Assembly: GCA_932521035.1 (NCBI GenBank)
Contig: OW051497.1
Span: 6,696,001-6,760,000 of the forward strand
Length of the DNA stretch: 64,000 nucleotides
DNA from: Oscheius dolichura
Taxonomy: Eukaryota > Nematoda > Chromadorea > Rhabditida > Rhabditidae
Reading direction: 5' to 3'
In this document: positions 25,440-35,489 of the stretch, piece by piece
How the letters are laid out: every line of letters begins with the position of its first letter
Numbering within the stretch: position 1 is the first letter of the stretch
Position numbers and translations under genes: made by a program
Notes under the pieces: model-generated
What the model was told of the DNA's origin: nothing
The model's input: only the letters and a program-made list of their open reading frames with translations
Databases searched by the model: none

Positions 25440-25771
25440 TTGTGTAGAAATATTTCTCTACTTTCTATTAAGACCGTAAAAGACCCGGCAATCTCAATTT
25501 GTGCATAAAAAAGTGGATGTTCATTTTGTTGCGAATAAATAAGAAAAGCTGTTGAGAAGTGGGTTTAGTGGCGGAGAGTCGTTTTTTCCCTCTTTGCGTA
25601 GGTGGAAACCAGAGGCAGCGACTGGCGGATGTGAACGTAGATTGTGATTAGCCTCGATGCGCCGCTAAAATAAAGAAAGGTGGCCAAGAACCTGCGGATT
25701 CTGGACAGATGAAATCTTCAGATACGGGGCGGGCTCTCGAAGTCGACAATCCCTGGTTCAACCTCGCGGCT

Positions 25772-28124
25772 ATGAGGCACCTTCCCCTCTTCTTAGCCTT
25801 GATCGGTTTGAACTTAACGTTGCCCCTCATTCCATAGAGTTCCAGCTGTTGGCGTCGGATTTCCAATGTGCACTGATGGGCAGACTCCCTTGATGGAAAC
25901 TAATGATGCCTTCACCTGTGACCGCGGCTGTCCAGTAGGATTCAACTGTGAATTTCAGGTAATCTAAAGTTACGGTAAACTTACCACCCTTGCCACTTTA
26001 GGATGCTGACCACACCATGACAAAAGCTATCTGCTGTCCTAATATGACGGCATTACAACAACTGTACGGGGATGAGGAGCATTCCGAGCCCATTTGGGAT
26101 TTATCCGAGGTGACGATAGCCAATATAAACATCGGGATATTTAGGTAGCGAGCCTCTCTGCCGGGTTGGATTCGGCTTTAGGAGCGGCAGCTGAAACAAC
26201 TTCTCCTACAAACCGGGCAATCACACAGGAAGGAAGCGTCACAACTGTTCCTCAATATCAACAACCTACCGCAGTAGTAGCTTCGACCGCTGCAGAAAAG
26301 GCGGATGATGTTTCGACGGAAGCAGAAGTTCATTCAACAACAAAGGAATACACAGTGAAACCAACTACCGGCTCTTACGAAGAAATACGAAATATGGAAG
26401 AAATTGATCAATCTCTGACACTACTTGAGCCAATGCAAGAAATTTCCTCTACCCTTCCCACAGTTTCCATATCCGTGGAGCTCGAAGGAAGCGGTGACTC
26501 CGCTGAGGAGCACGTTCAAAGGAAGTCATGCGCCCGGCAAAAATACAGGTAAACTTACACTTAACTCAGTTAAAAGACTTTAGCACTGTTTGCCGTAATG
26601 GCACAATGAAAACTCAGGCCACAATCAGATGGTGGAGAAATCCTGATACAGGAGATTGTGAATACTATCCATTTGGTTACTGCCCTGGTAACCATTTCAT
26701 CAAAAAGTAATAGTGATGATTTCTAGGTGACAGAGTTATCGAATCAGTCACTATTCGTACAAAAGCTGAATGTGAAATGACCTGCCAGACTGTCAGCAGA
26801 GTTGTAATGATCAGTGGAGATGAGGAGAAGGAACCTCATACCTCACCTGAACCAAATTCAGAAACAGAGGAGCCAACTATTTCGAGTAGGTTTAACTCGA
26901 CCCTTCATATCTCCAATAATCACTTGGACATAAATGCGGGTTCCGTCTCTCGTTTTAAGTCAAGAAACTTGTGGTTAGGGTTAAAACTGCCTCTTTTGCA
27001 ATTTGTCAAGGCTGACGTCTCTCTCTTTTAGACTCAACCTCTTTGAGTACAACAACAACTTTCAAAATATCTCCTGATATAATAGGAAAGGTATATTTAT
27101 CTCTTACTCCCCATATTATACACGAAGATCGCTCTCGAGTCAACTATTGCCATAGATGATGTGAATTCTGAAAAAAGACAGGAAAACATAGCCATCGACC
27201 CAGTGGATCCTACTCTCCTCTTAAACGGTAACATACATTATTTTCTGCAAATTGGCTGCAGCCGTCGCAGAGCCTTCTCCTCCTGGAATGTCACCAATAG
27301 ATTTCGAAACTACTACGGATATGGTATGCTTTTACGCTGCACTCAAAGTTCATTAAATTCCCAGACAGACGCTTCGGGAACCAAAGATCTTCTTTCCGGC
27401 GTTCAAGAAGAAAATATGGAACACCTCTTTCCTCTTAATCTTCAGTCGGCCGAAGAAGACAATACCTCAACGAAGCGAGTGCATCCACCATTAATCACGG
27501 TTCACGAAAAAAGTTGGTCGCTGCGGTGGACAGGTTCTATAATTTCAGTTTCTTCCGGTACGCCACTTATTAAAAAAGAGGGAGAAAGGATCAGCACCGA
27601 GAGTGTTTTAACGGGCGAGAAAGCTACCCAGGTGATTGAAGAAAAGGGCAAGTTTGTCTGCCCCTTCGAATTTTTCTTTGGTTTCAGTTAATGTAAGCAA
27701 TCTGAATGAGGGCAGAGGATCTTCAAGGGAGACAAATACCTTGCTAGGTATGTTTTTCAGTAACTATGATGAGGTATTTCAGTGGCTGGAGAGGAGAAAA
27801 CGGAAGGCTTCACAATGAGCCTGGAACCTGCTGGAAAAGGTAAACAGAAACATTGTCGAAAAAGAATTCCTTCAGTGAAAGTGGCTTGTGAATCATCCTC
27901 CTACCGATATTCATGCCTGAACGGGTACCCGTCACAGTTTGTCTACCGATGGGAAATGGTTGACGGCATTTGTCAATCGTTTGCATACGGGTATTGTTAT
28001 GTAAGTAATCCTCCCTCTGCTGCCATTCCTATTTCAGGGAGAAATGAACCTTCCACACCCCAGAACACAAGAAGAATGCCTGCTTTATTGTAAGCCTAAA
28101 ACACGCCGGGTCTTGTCCTTGTGA
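25772..28124 (+). CDS. Secreted lustrin-Cys-rich plus two Kunitz-domain protein
   Basis: The start at 25772 gives a signal peptide (MRHLPLFLALI) that splices through a 34-base intron into the first Cys-rich module: MCTDGQTPLMETNDAF, CDRGCPVGFNCEF and AICCPNM, a lustrin-type domain. A long Thr/Ser/Glu-rich linker follows (exon near 26150-26550). Kunitz 1 begins CARQKYSTVC and continues RWWRNPDTGDCEYYPFGYC to AECEMTC, with an inhibitory-loop Arg right after the second Cys. A second acidic, Ser/Thr-rich linker spans about 26810-27800. Kunitz 2 has CLNGYPSQFVYRWEMVDG, CQSFAYGYC and ECLLYC. Cys spacing (7 residues before GYC, 3 in the final pair) is typical of serine protease inhibitors. The stop is TGA 28122-28124. 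It is probably a cuticle or excreted inhibitor. Exon edges in the acidic linker are uncertain. Confidence 0.82.
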
Positions 28125-28514
28125 TTCTCTTTATAATATTAATATTTATAAATATGTGATGCCGTTTTTAATCATATGGCCTTGCTGTGAATGAGCCCAA
28201 ATGGAGAGTACCGTTCGTTATACTAAAAAGCAGCTGCTCCAATTTTGGAAGAAGAGGTTTACGAAACGAAGAAACAAATGCTTGTGGCATTATATTTTTG
28301 TAACCAACAAGTACATAATAAGGCATTAAAAGCGTGAGGCATCACGTGAAAGCTGCGGCGAATAGAGATTGAAGATCGTGTCTTCTTGAGCGTCAATTAG
28401 AAAGAACGGGAGGTCCTTCAAGGTGTCTCTTTGGTCAGCCTTCGTTGTTCATCTTCCCTTTCCCGCCTCAACGTTTGTCTAAACATAACCTTTCCATCGT
28501 AAGAGTGGAGGCAC
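28125..28514. other. Convergent intergenic region
   Basis: A tail-to-tail gap between the Kunitz gene (+) and the Ig gene (-). It is AT-rich just after 28130 and has no coding signal. Confidence 0.5.
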
Positions 28515-29729
28515 TTACTCTCTTCGGGCCACGTTGTAATTAGCAGAATTAAACTTTTTCATAGCGTTACAAGCATAAATACAGATGCAGACGAGGAGCA
28601 GAGTGATCAAGATGATCATAAGAGGCAGAATCCATCCGAGAGAAGCTGAAACCATTCCTATTTGGTTATCAATACTGCCAACCTGGAACAGCCACCATTT
28701 GATCCATTTTCAGTTCGAACTGTTGTTCTTGGCCATCGACTACGAGGGGAAATTGGTTTGTGGCGACACATCTGTACGAAAGGATGTATAACGAAGGAAA
28801 TGAATGAAAACACCTGTATTTGCCGGCGTCGGTCTTCTCGACCTTATCAATGACAACTGCATTCTCTTTGAAGGAGACCCTCTCGCTTTCTTCTGAAAAT
28901 ATTTTAGTACTAATGTCAAACATTTCATGTTCTGTGACTCGACGACATTTTGCTTGTTATGCAATCGGCAAGAAGCTTTGTGACTAATCACACAGGGCAA
29001 CCTTTTAAGAAAGACCATGGTAACATACCAAGAGGCAGGCCGTCCTTGTACCACACAACATTTGGAATTGGGTATCCCACGACGGGGCAGGGAATTTCAG
29101 CAGTCACGCCTTCCGATGCCTTGAATTCATCGCCCTCCACAAGCGTTGGATCGTATTCGGAAACTTCGAATTTACGAGATTCGTTTGTGTGGATAACTGG
29201 TCGGGCTAAACGGGATATTTTTAAAAGAACGCGTAAGAAGCATACTATAGGCGAACATGTTGCCATAAATGAGGTCTCCGCCAATTGTTCTCATCTCACA
29301 GCGATACTTCCCGCCATTGGTAACAGGTGTTTCTCGGAAGACTAAGCGCGCCTTCTTTTTGTCTTCATCGAGAACGGCCTAAAGATGTGTGTTTTGCTGT
29401 TTCGCCCTTTGTCTACTTCGAAGCTCTTCCTGTCGTGTGCTCGAATAAACCTTGCCGATGCCAGTTCTGCCACTCCGTTGTCAACAGAAGCCTGACACCT
29501 TAAAAAACGGAAATATAGAAATAATCACTGCCTACCAAAGATCATTGGCCTGCCCCAAAAGAGGATCGCTCTCTGTAGAAATAAGTTTATTGTTCCGTAT
29601 GACAACGGCTAAGTTTCCCAGGGCCACCAGCGATGACACTGGGACTGTCAGTGATAATATCCCTAAAAGAATGGAGCATAGGGAAGGGAGGAGAGCCAGT
29701 GCACCTATTGAAAGAACAAGAAACATCAT
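28515..29729 (-). CDS. Two-Ig-domain single-pass membrane protein
   Basis: The gene starts at the ATG at 29729-29727 and stops at 28517-28515. The N-terminus is a signal peptide (MMFLVLSIGALALLPSLCS). Ig 1 ends ETPVTNGGKYRCEMRTIGGD. Ig 2 (I-set) has TAEIPCPVVGYPIPNVVWYK, AVVIDKVEKTDAGKYR and CVATNQFPLVV. A single membrane helix (WILPLMIILITLLLVCICIY) and a very short cytosolic tail ending NVARRE complete it. Each Ig has the Tyr-x-Cys of strand F; the first Cys of Ig 1 lies in a less certain exon near 29480. This layout fits nematode ZIG-1-like or small neural adhesion proteins, but the exact orthologue is not clear. Confidence 0.8.
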
Positions 29730-32700
29730 GGTGGTACGCAGGACGCTATCGGCTCATATAGACGTCAGCTGAAATTTGATACATCGAGTTAAAAGATTCG
29801 TGGAAAAAAATCAAAGAAAATTAAGCAACAGAGGGCAGAGGAAACCGTACAAAAAGAGAATAACGTGAAGATTCTGCGGGCAATTCGTCACTACTGCCGA
29901 GAGAAAATTCTGAATCATCTTTGACTGCACATAATCGGAGGAGTACGATGGGAAAATTGCATTCGATAGTACGAAATTCTTAACCATAAACAGAACTGCA
30001 GATGGCGGGAGGGAGGGCGGAAAGAACAAAGGTGGCCCTGAGCAGTGTTCGTATGACTAACAGCTAGCGGTAACTGCTGACATACGGACATTTCATACTC
30101 GGTATTGATCTCTAGCAAAAGCAGGTCTTCTTATCAATACTTAAAAACTAATAGAGGGATTATCACGCCGGATTATCGAGGATAAAAAAAGAAAAAAAAA
30201 TTCGCGCCATAAGATCTTGTTTAGAGCAAGACGAGGCGGCGTTTTCTTCAAAAGAGCCTCGAATTGGCAAGTCGAACATCAAAACAAAATAGCAACTAGC
30301 GAGCGTGGAAAACTCAATCAGGGCGGCAGTCGATTGGTTGCTCACATTATGCTTCCCAAATAGGGTATCGGCGGTCTTCCCGTCAAAAACAACTATCTAA
30401 TGCGAGTTTTTCTTCTAAATACTAAACCAGACGCCCGCGGCAGAATGGGAAATAGAAAAAAGGCAGAATTGGTGAAAGAATGATCTCCCGGGGGAATTAG
30501 CCTTATAATTGCCGATGTCTGCACTTGGGCGGATAAATAGGTGACTAATTAATTCGTTTGATGTTTTATCAAAAAAGAGATATATTTTCTGGGAGACAAG
30601 CTGTTTTTCAAAGTATGCTGAAAGGCTTTGTGGGGGAAAGATTGAATCACCGGAATGTACAAAGAAATTCTCATTCCTGAACTTTGGAAAGGGTTAAAAA
30701 CGTGATTTAAACATTATTAGCGACTTTTAGGAACGTGGGAAAACAAATAGAAATCGGAGGCAAACAAAAAGGAAGGCCAGAGATGAAGGGTATGCACTTC
30801 TTCCTTCAATAGGAGAGAGAGTCTGCCATGATCGAGTATCTTTGCAAATTTGCCCCTAAGGATGCTCAGGATATTAGAGAAATGGTTAAAAAAGATGAAG
30901 GAAGAAGAATAGCTGTCAGTAGCTTAGAAGAAAGAAACACACGGCGGGAGATCACCCCCCGCCTGACAAAGGGTGTTGCCTCTTTTCCCTTTCGATAAAA
31001 TTTTGACGCTCGGTAGTTATGAACTGGTGAGAAGGAGGAGGAGGAGGTTTTAAAATCCACGGGATAGTGAGTAATACTTCTCATGTGTCAGGGCTCTCAC
31101 ATACTCACAAAGAACGGCAAGACATGTGTACACCTGTCCTTTTGAAAGGGCTGTTCCAGGATGTTGGGTGAGAGAGAAAGAGAGCGGATAGGTTCACCAA
31201 GATACACAAAAAGGAGGTCGCAGTAAAGCGGGACCAACTCCCCCTCAACTGTTCTCGTAGGCCTTATTCGATGGGGGCATGAGCACTGAGCTTATCAATA
31301 TATTATTTTCAACTGTGGGTAGCCGGGTTGATAGCTGGACACATTAACGGTGTGCTGATAGCATGTTTGCCACCCCACCTTGGGAGCTACTTAGGTGGGG
31401 GAGGTATTGTTCCCCCCGTGCGGCGGGCACGATTCAAATTCGCATCTTCTTTTTGAAACGCACACTTTTATGAGACATTGGCGCCCATTTCGCATGGGCC
31501 CGCGGCACATGCAAAAAGCTGACAGGTGTTGTCGACAAGAAGTCCCTTTGTTGACCTTCACGGAAAACGAGACGCCTATCGAGCGGCTAGTGATACACAT
31601 CTACAGGAGAAGACATTCCACTTGAGCAGAGCTCCGCAATGGATGCGGCGCTGCTCTCAAATGCTGTTCAAAGCAGGAAAAATGCGCCAGTAGGTGATTG
31701 AAGGAAGCAATGAGAATCGGACGGGAACGATTTGAAAAAGGAGACGATGTGTTGGGCGCTTTACAGATGTCAAAGAAGGCTTTCCCCACGGCGTGGGAGG
31801 CTTTCCATGTTCTGTGAAAAGCCTTTTCACATTAGAGGGTCATTCATATGCGTTTACCTCCCGAACATATTTTGAATGGGAGACAGACAACACATATTGA
31901 TAGGAAGAGGCGTATGCCAAAAAGAAAACGTGTCTGGGTGTGGTGGATAGAAGGAGTTAATTAAATAAGATCTCAGTGTCAGATTAGAAACAATAAAAAT
32001 GTTCGACCGCATGGCAAAAGTGCCGAACAGAAGGCTGTTCAAGGTTGGGGATTTGGTCCTCCTAACTTTCGCAATCGTTTTACTTTGATTTCAACGCAAA
32101 CCGGAATAGTTCAGGCGAACATTTCAGAGGGAGTAGCCGATGAATCACTCTCGTGGCACGCGAATATGTTAGTTTATTTTTTTCTGAACAGCTTGCTGCG
32201 CATTTCAACAGCTCGTTATTTTATGCAAGTTGACGTGCCCTCTCAGCCACGCGACCGGGGTCAGCTGTTTGGAGAGACAAAGTCATTTAAAAGAGAGAGA
32301 GATAGAGGCGCTTCTTGTGATTATTCTAGGTTAGATTGTAGAAACGATATGGGGCAGCTGTGACCCGTCACTCAAACGGAATTGTGAATTCAAAAAATAA
32401 CACCATCGAGTCGCGCAGCTTTGTTTGCGGATTAAAGAAAATCGGCAGTGGAGGAGCTGCGCTCTGTCAAAAAAAGAGAGAAGACGGAGTAGAGATGAGG
32501 ATCTTCTCAGCAGCAGTTCACTTTTTGCTATAGCATTTGAAATTGTGCGCAGTTGGCGCTCGCCCAGCTCATAAATCGCCACAGTCGTCCAATGCATCCA
32601 ACGTACGGCCTCATTTTGATATACAATGCTTTTGAAAAAAGGCGCCGGTTTGAAAAAAGACAGCGGAGGTCGTCAACCGTTTCCAAAGAGAGCATAATTT

Positions 32701-32907
32701 ACAGTATAATTTAGTCCATCAAAATAATTGGAAAATTCCGTCCAAGTGTGCATTTGAACGTGTTTTTTTGACGGGAGCATCATGCATAGCCAAGTACGCG
32801 TTGCTAGGGGAGCTTTTTTTCGCATCGTGGTTCTGGTTATTTCCGTTGTACACGAGATAATACATTCACATTTCTGCATCAGACAATATTTATTTGACAT
32901 CGCCTCG
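29730..32907. other. Three-kilobase stretch without a supported gene
   Basis: No exon chain with good splice sites is visible on either strand. A few hairpin-forming repeats occur (for example arms CCACCT/AGGTGG around 31375-31400). It separates the Ig protein from TMEM144; both are on the minus strand, so it includes the Ig gene's upstream region. Confidence 0.5.
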
Positions 32908-34298
32908 TTAGAAGTCTACTTTTGATAGTGAAATAAGGGTAACACCAATGATTGTCACTGCTATGCCGGCCATAAGGGCAGCGATATTCTTTTTCCCCTA
33001 AAAAACGAATTTAACCAAGGTGAACGGGCGAGAAGGTCAGCCACATGGCAATAATTAAGAGGAACCTACTCGAATTTCATGGAAGAGAAGCACCGCCCAG
33101 AGGGATGTGACGATGCCAGGACTTTTTGATATTATCGGGTAGGCGATAATCTGAATGGGGGAAATGAACTTGTCTAACGAGGAGATTACCTGTCCCAAGT
33201 AATGATTAGCCGCCAGGAAGGTGCATGTCGCAACACCGTAAAGAAGACCCGAGGTGATAGAAGGCACAACCAGCTCGGGATTGACAAAGGGGCGATTTTT
33301 CCTGGAATACTTACGAAAGAAGAAGGAGAGGTTCACCTAATAAGAGCGTAGATGCAGAAAACAACAGTAGAAGTGCACAGAGCCCCAACAGAAAAGGCAA
33401 AGAAGTGAGCGTGGATTAGAGGAGATGCTCCTGGTTCGGTTGCAATCACATAATTTATGGCCGTGATAAAGTTTCCATAGAAAAATCCAACCAGGATGCA
33501 CAAACCAATGGAACTGAAAAGGTGTTTTTAGAAATTAGAAGGTCCTTGGCTTTTATTTGGAGAGATACAGTATAAACAGGAAGCTCACAATAGTCTCCTC
33601 AATGTAGAAGGAGAATGCGGCTCATCTGTGAACACTCTCTCCTTTTCATACTGAAAACAGGCTATCGACAGCGTTTTAAGGATCTCACTTGCATTGCTGG
33701 CCGTATTTTCATAGGATAATGTTTGATTGGGGCAAAGATACATCCCCTGTAAAAGTTGTATTATAACCTACTTGTGCCCTTACCCAATACAAACAATAAG
33801 CACGCCTAGTATATTCAACAAATTATGTTTAGGAATTAACATCGGACTGGAATTGGTGTTTTGACTACAGTACTCCTTTTACCTTCCAAATAGTCCAAAC
33901 CGACTAACAGCCCAGCCGACGATACAAGTGACCGTATTCCACAACAGGCTGCCCACAGCCATTCCCAGCCCTTCCATGATGAAAACCGTAAATGAATTAC
34001 CTAAGGAGACGTATACGTTTGACTTCTTTCCCACCCAATGCAAATAGTATTCCACCAATCATGCATAATGGATAAAATGTCGGACAGCCAACAAAGATAT
34101 AAACGACTACTCCGACAATGAACTGGCCAATACACATCAGCCATTGAAAGAATATTCCTGAATGTGTGATTTTGTCGAGGGATATGGATTATAAAAACCA
34201 TCTGCCGCTTCGAACCATCTGCAGGGAACATAGGTGGAACCATATGTTACGATGGACAGGACGGCGTAGAATGCTCCAAGGAGAGCATTCTGGTCCAT
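32908..34298 (-). CDS. TMEM144-family (drug/metabolite transporter-like) membrane protein
   Basis: The start is the ATG at 34298-34296, three bases after a splice acceptor; the stop is TAA 32910-32908. The first coding exon reads LGAFYAVLSIVTYGSTYVPC then RWFEAADGF, the N-terminal signature of TMEM144 proteins. Later exons give FFQWLMCIGQFIVGVVVYIF, YPLCMIGGILFALGGK, VYVSLGNSFTVFIMEGLGMA and SLLWNTVTCIVGWAVSRFGL. The last exon codes ALMAGIAVTIIGVTLISLSK. Roughly ten membrane helices are expected. Family members resemble sugar or nucleotide-sugar carriers, but the substrate is unknown. Confidence 0.88.
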
Positions 34299-34679
34299 TA
34301 CCTGTAACAGATAAGTAATACAAACTATCAACTGGGAAAAGAAAATTAAGAACGGTAAAATGGGGAGCGCGGCTGTGAAGATAATTTAATATTACCCCTT
34401 CTTTTAACTTCAAAATGCTTCTGTTGGAGAAAGGGCCGATGTTTTCGAGTAAAGGGAACAGCTGCAAGAATTCCTAGTCTTGCCCAAATTATTCTGACAG
34501 AGCGTTGTTCCAGGAAATAAATTCGTTTAAATGTTATGAACAACGATGACTATTGTAGAGTGACTCTGGCGACTTTTCCCTAATCCAGTGGTCGATTTGA
34601 ATTCATTATGCGTCTGGTGCTGTGTTCCTTGAACTTTCCCTGATTTGATGATATTTACAGTCATCTGTTTCCCTCTTAA

Positions 34680-35112
34680 AGGAACCGTCTCGGGCTTGGT
34701 CCAGCGTGGTCCGGGGATCGCAGTTTGAATATTTACATTCGAAAACACCTTTTTTGACGTTTTTTTCTATTTTTATATCATTTCAGCTTATTTTCGCTGA
34801 GTTTTCTATATATACCGTTCGACCCATAAGATGTAGCGGAAGCAAAAACAATAGTTCTAAAGGGGAGGATGGCTGTCGCCGAAGAATTTGTATTAATTAC
34901 GAATTGGAACGTTTCTGTTCGTTTCACGATTCTTCTGTTATTACTTCTTTATGCTGATCATTTCCAAGCACTTATACGATGATTTTGAAGTGTTCCAATG
35001 ATATTTTTCAAACGAAAAATGAAAATAATGTAAAAAAACTCGATCAAAACGCCGAATTCAAACTGCGCGCGCGATCCCCGGACCACGCTGGACCAAGTGC
35101 GAGACTGTTCCT
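34680..35112. mobile_element. Fold-back (MITE-like) element flanked by TTAA
   Basis: Inverted arms of about 50-58 bases sit at 34680-34730 and 35055-35112. Both contain the block TTGGTCCAGCGTGGTCCGGG (inverted on the right), followed by GATCG and a CAGTTTGAAT core. The outer ends read AGGAAC then GTCTCG, and a TTAA lies just outside each end (34676-34679 and 35113-35116). The right arm has an extra CGCG run. The interior of about 320 bases is AT-rich and non-coding. The TTAA flanks suggest mobilisation by a piggyBac-type transposase, though the terminal bases are not the usual CCC. Confidence 0.75.
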
Positions 35113-35234
35113 TTAATTTATAGACTTCCTCTATAACAATGTTGTCCACCACAAGGGCAAATTTGAAACCGGTTCCATTAGTCTATTTAAAGGTCAATAC
35201 TTCTCCTCCCAGACACACATCATATTTAGCTCCA

Positions 35235-35456
35235 ATGCGTGCCCTATTTCTCATTTTGGTGTTTTTCTCCGTCGTCTGTGCAATCTTCGCAGATATACCG
35301 TTAAGTCCTTGGCCGCAGAATGTTCCTGAACCCACTGAAGATGTTTCTGGAGTGTATGATGTGATACTGTAATGTCTCTAATTCATTTTCAGGTTGGATC
35401 AACAAGGAGGCGAGATTGTATTGTGTAATAGCGGCCCGTGCCCAGCCACTGGATAA
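35235..35456 (+). CDS. Small secreted peptide, about 60 residues
   Basis: Two exons, 35235-35353 and 35393-35456, are joined by a 39-base intron and give 60 residues. The signal peptide is MRALFLILVFFSVVCAIFA. The mature part is Pro-rich (DIPLSPWPQNVPEPTEDVSG) and ends GEIVLCNSGPCPATG with two cysteines. This donor (GTATGATG) was chosen over a nearer GTGTAT because it yields the Cys-containing ending and a normal intron. A TATA-like CTATTTAAAG lies about 50 bases upstream, and AATAAA is at 35480. No family is recognised. The stop lies only 33 bases from the stop of the opposing guanylate cyclase gene. Confidence 0.6.
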
Positions 35457-35489
35457 ACAATTTATTAAATATTAATGAAAATAAACCGA

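Noticed and set aside
25700-25770. Possible tRNA, because of a GGTTCAACCTC-like stretch
   Set aside because: No acceptor stem, D-loop or anticodon arm can be folded around it.
31370-31400. Hairpin that might suggest a CRISPR-like or terminator repeat
   Set aside because: A single imperfect hairpin in a eukaryotic intergenic region with no regular repeat array.
32085-32363. 92-codon plus-strand frame upstream of TMEM144's 3' end
   Set aside because: No signal peptide, domain or splice partners; probably chance.
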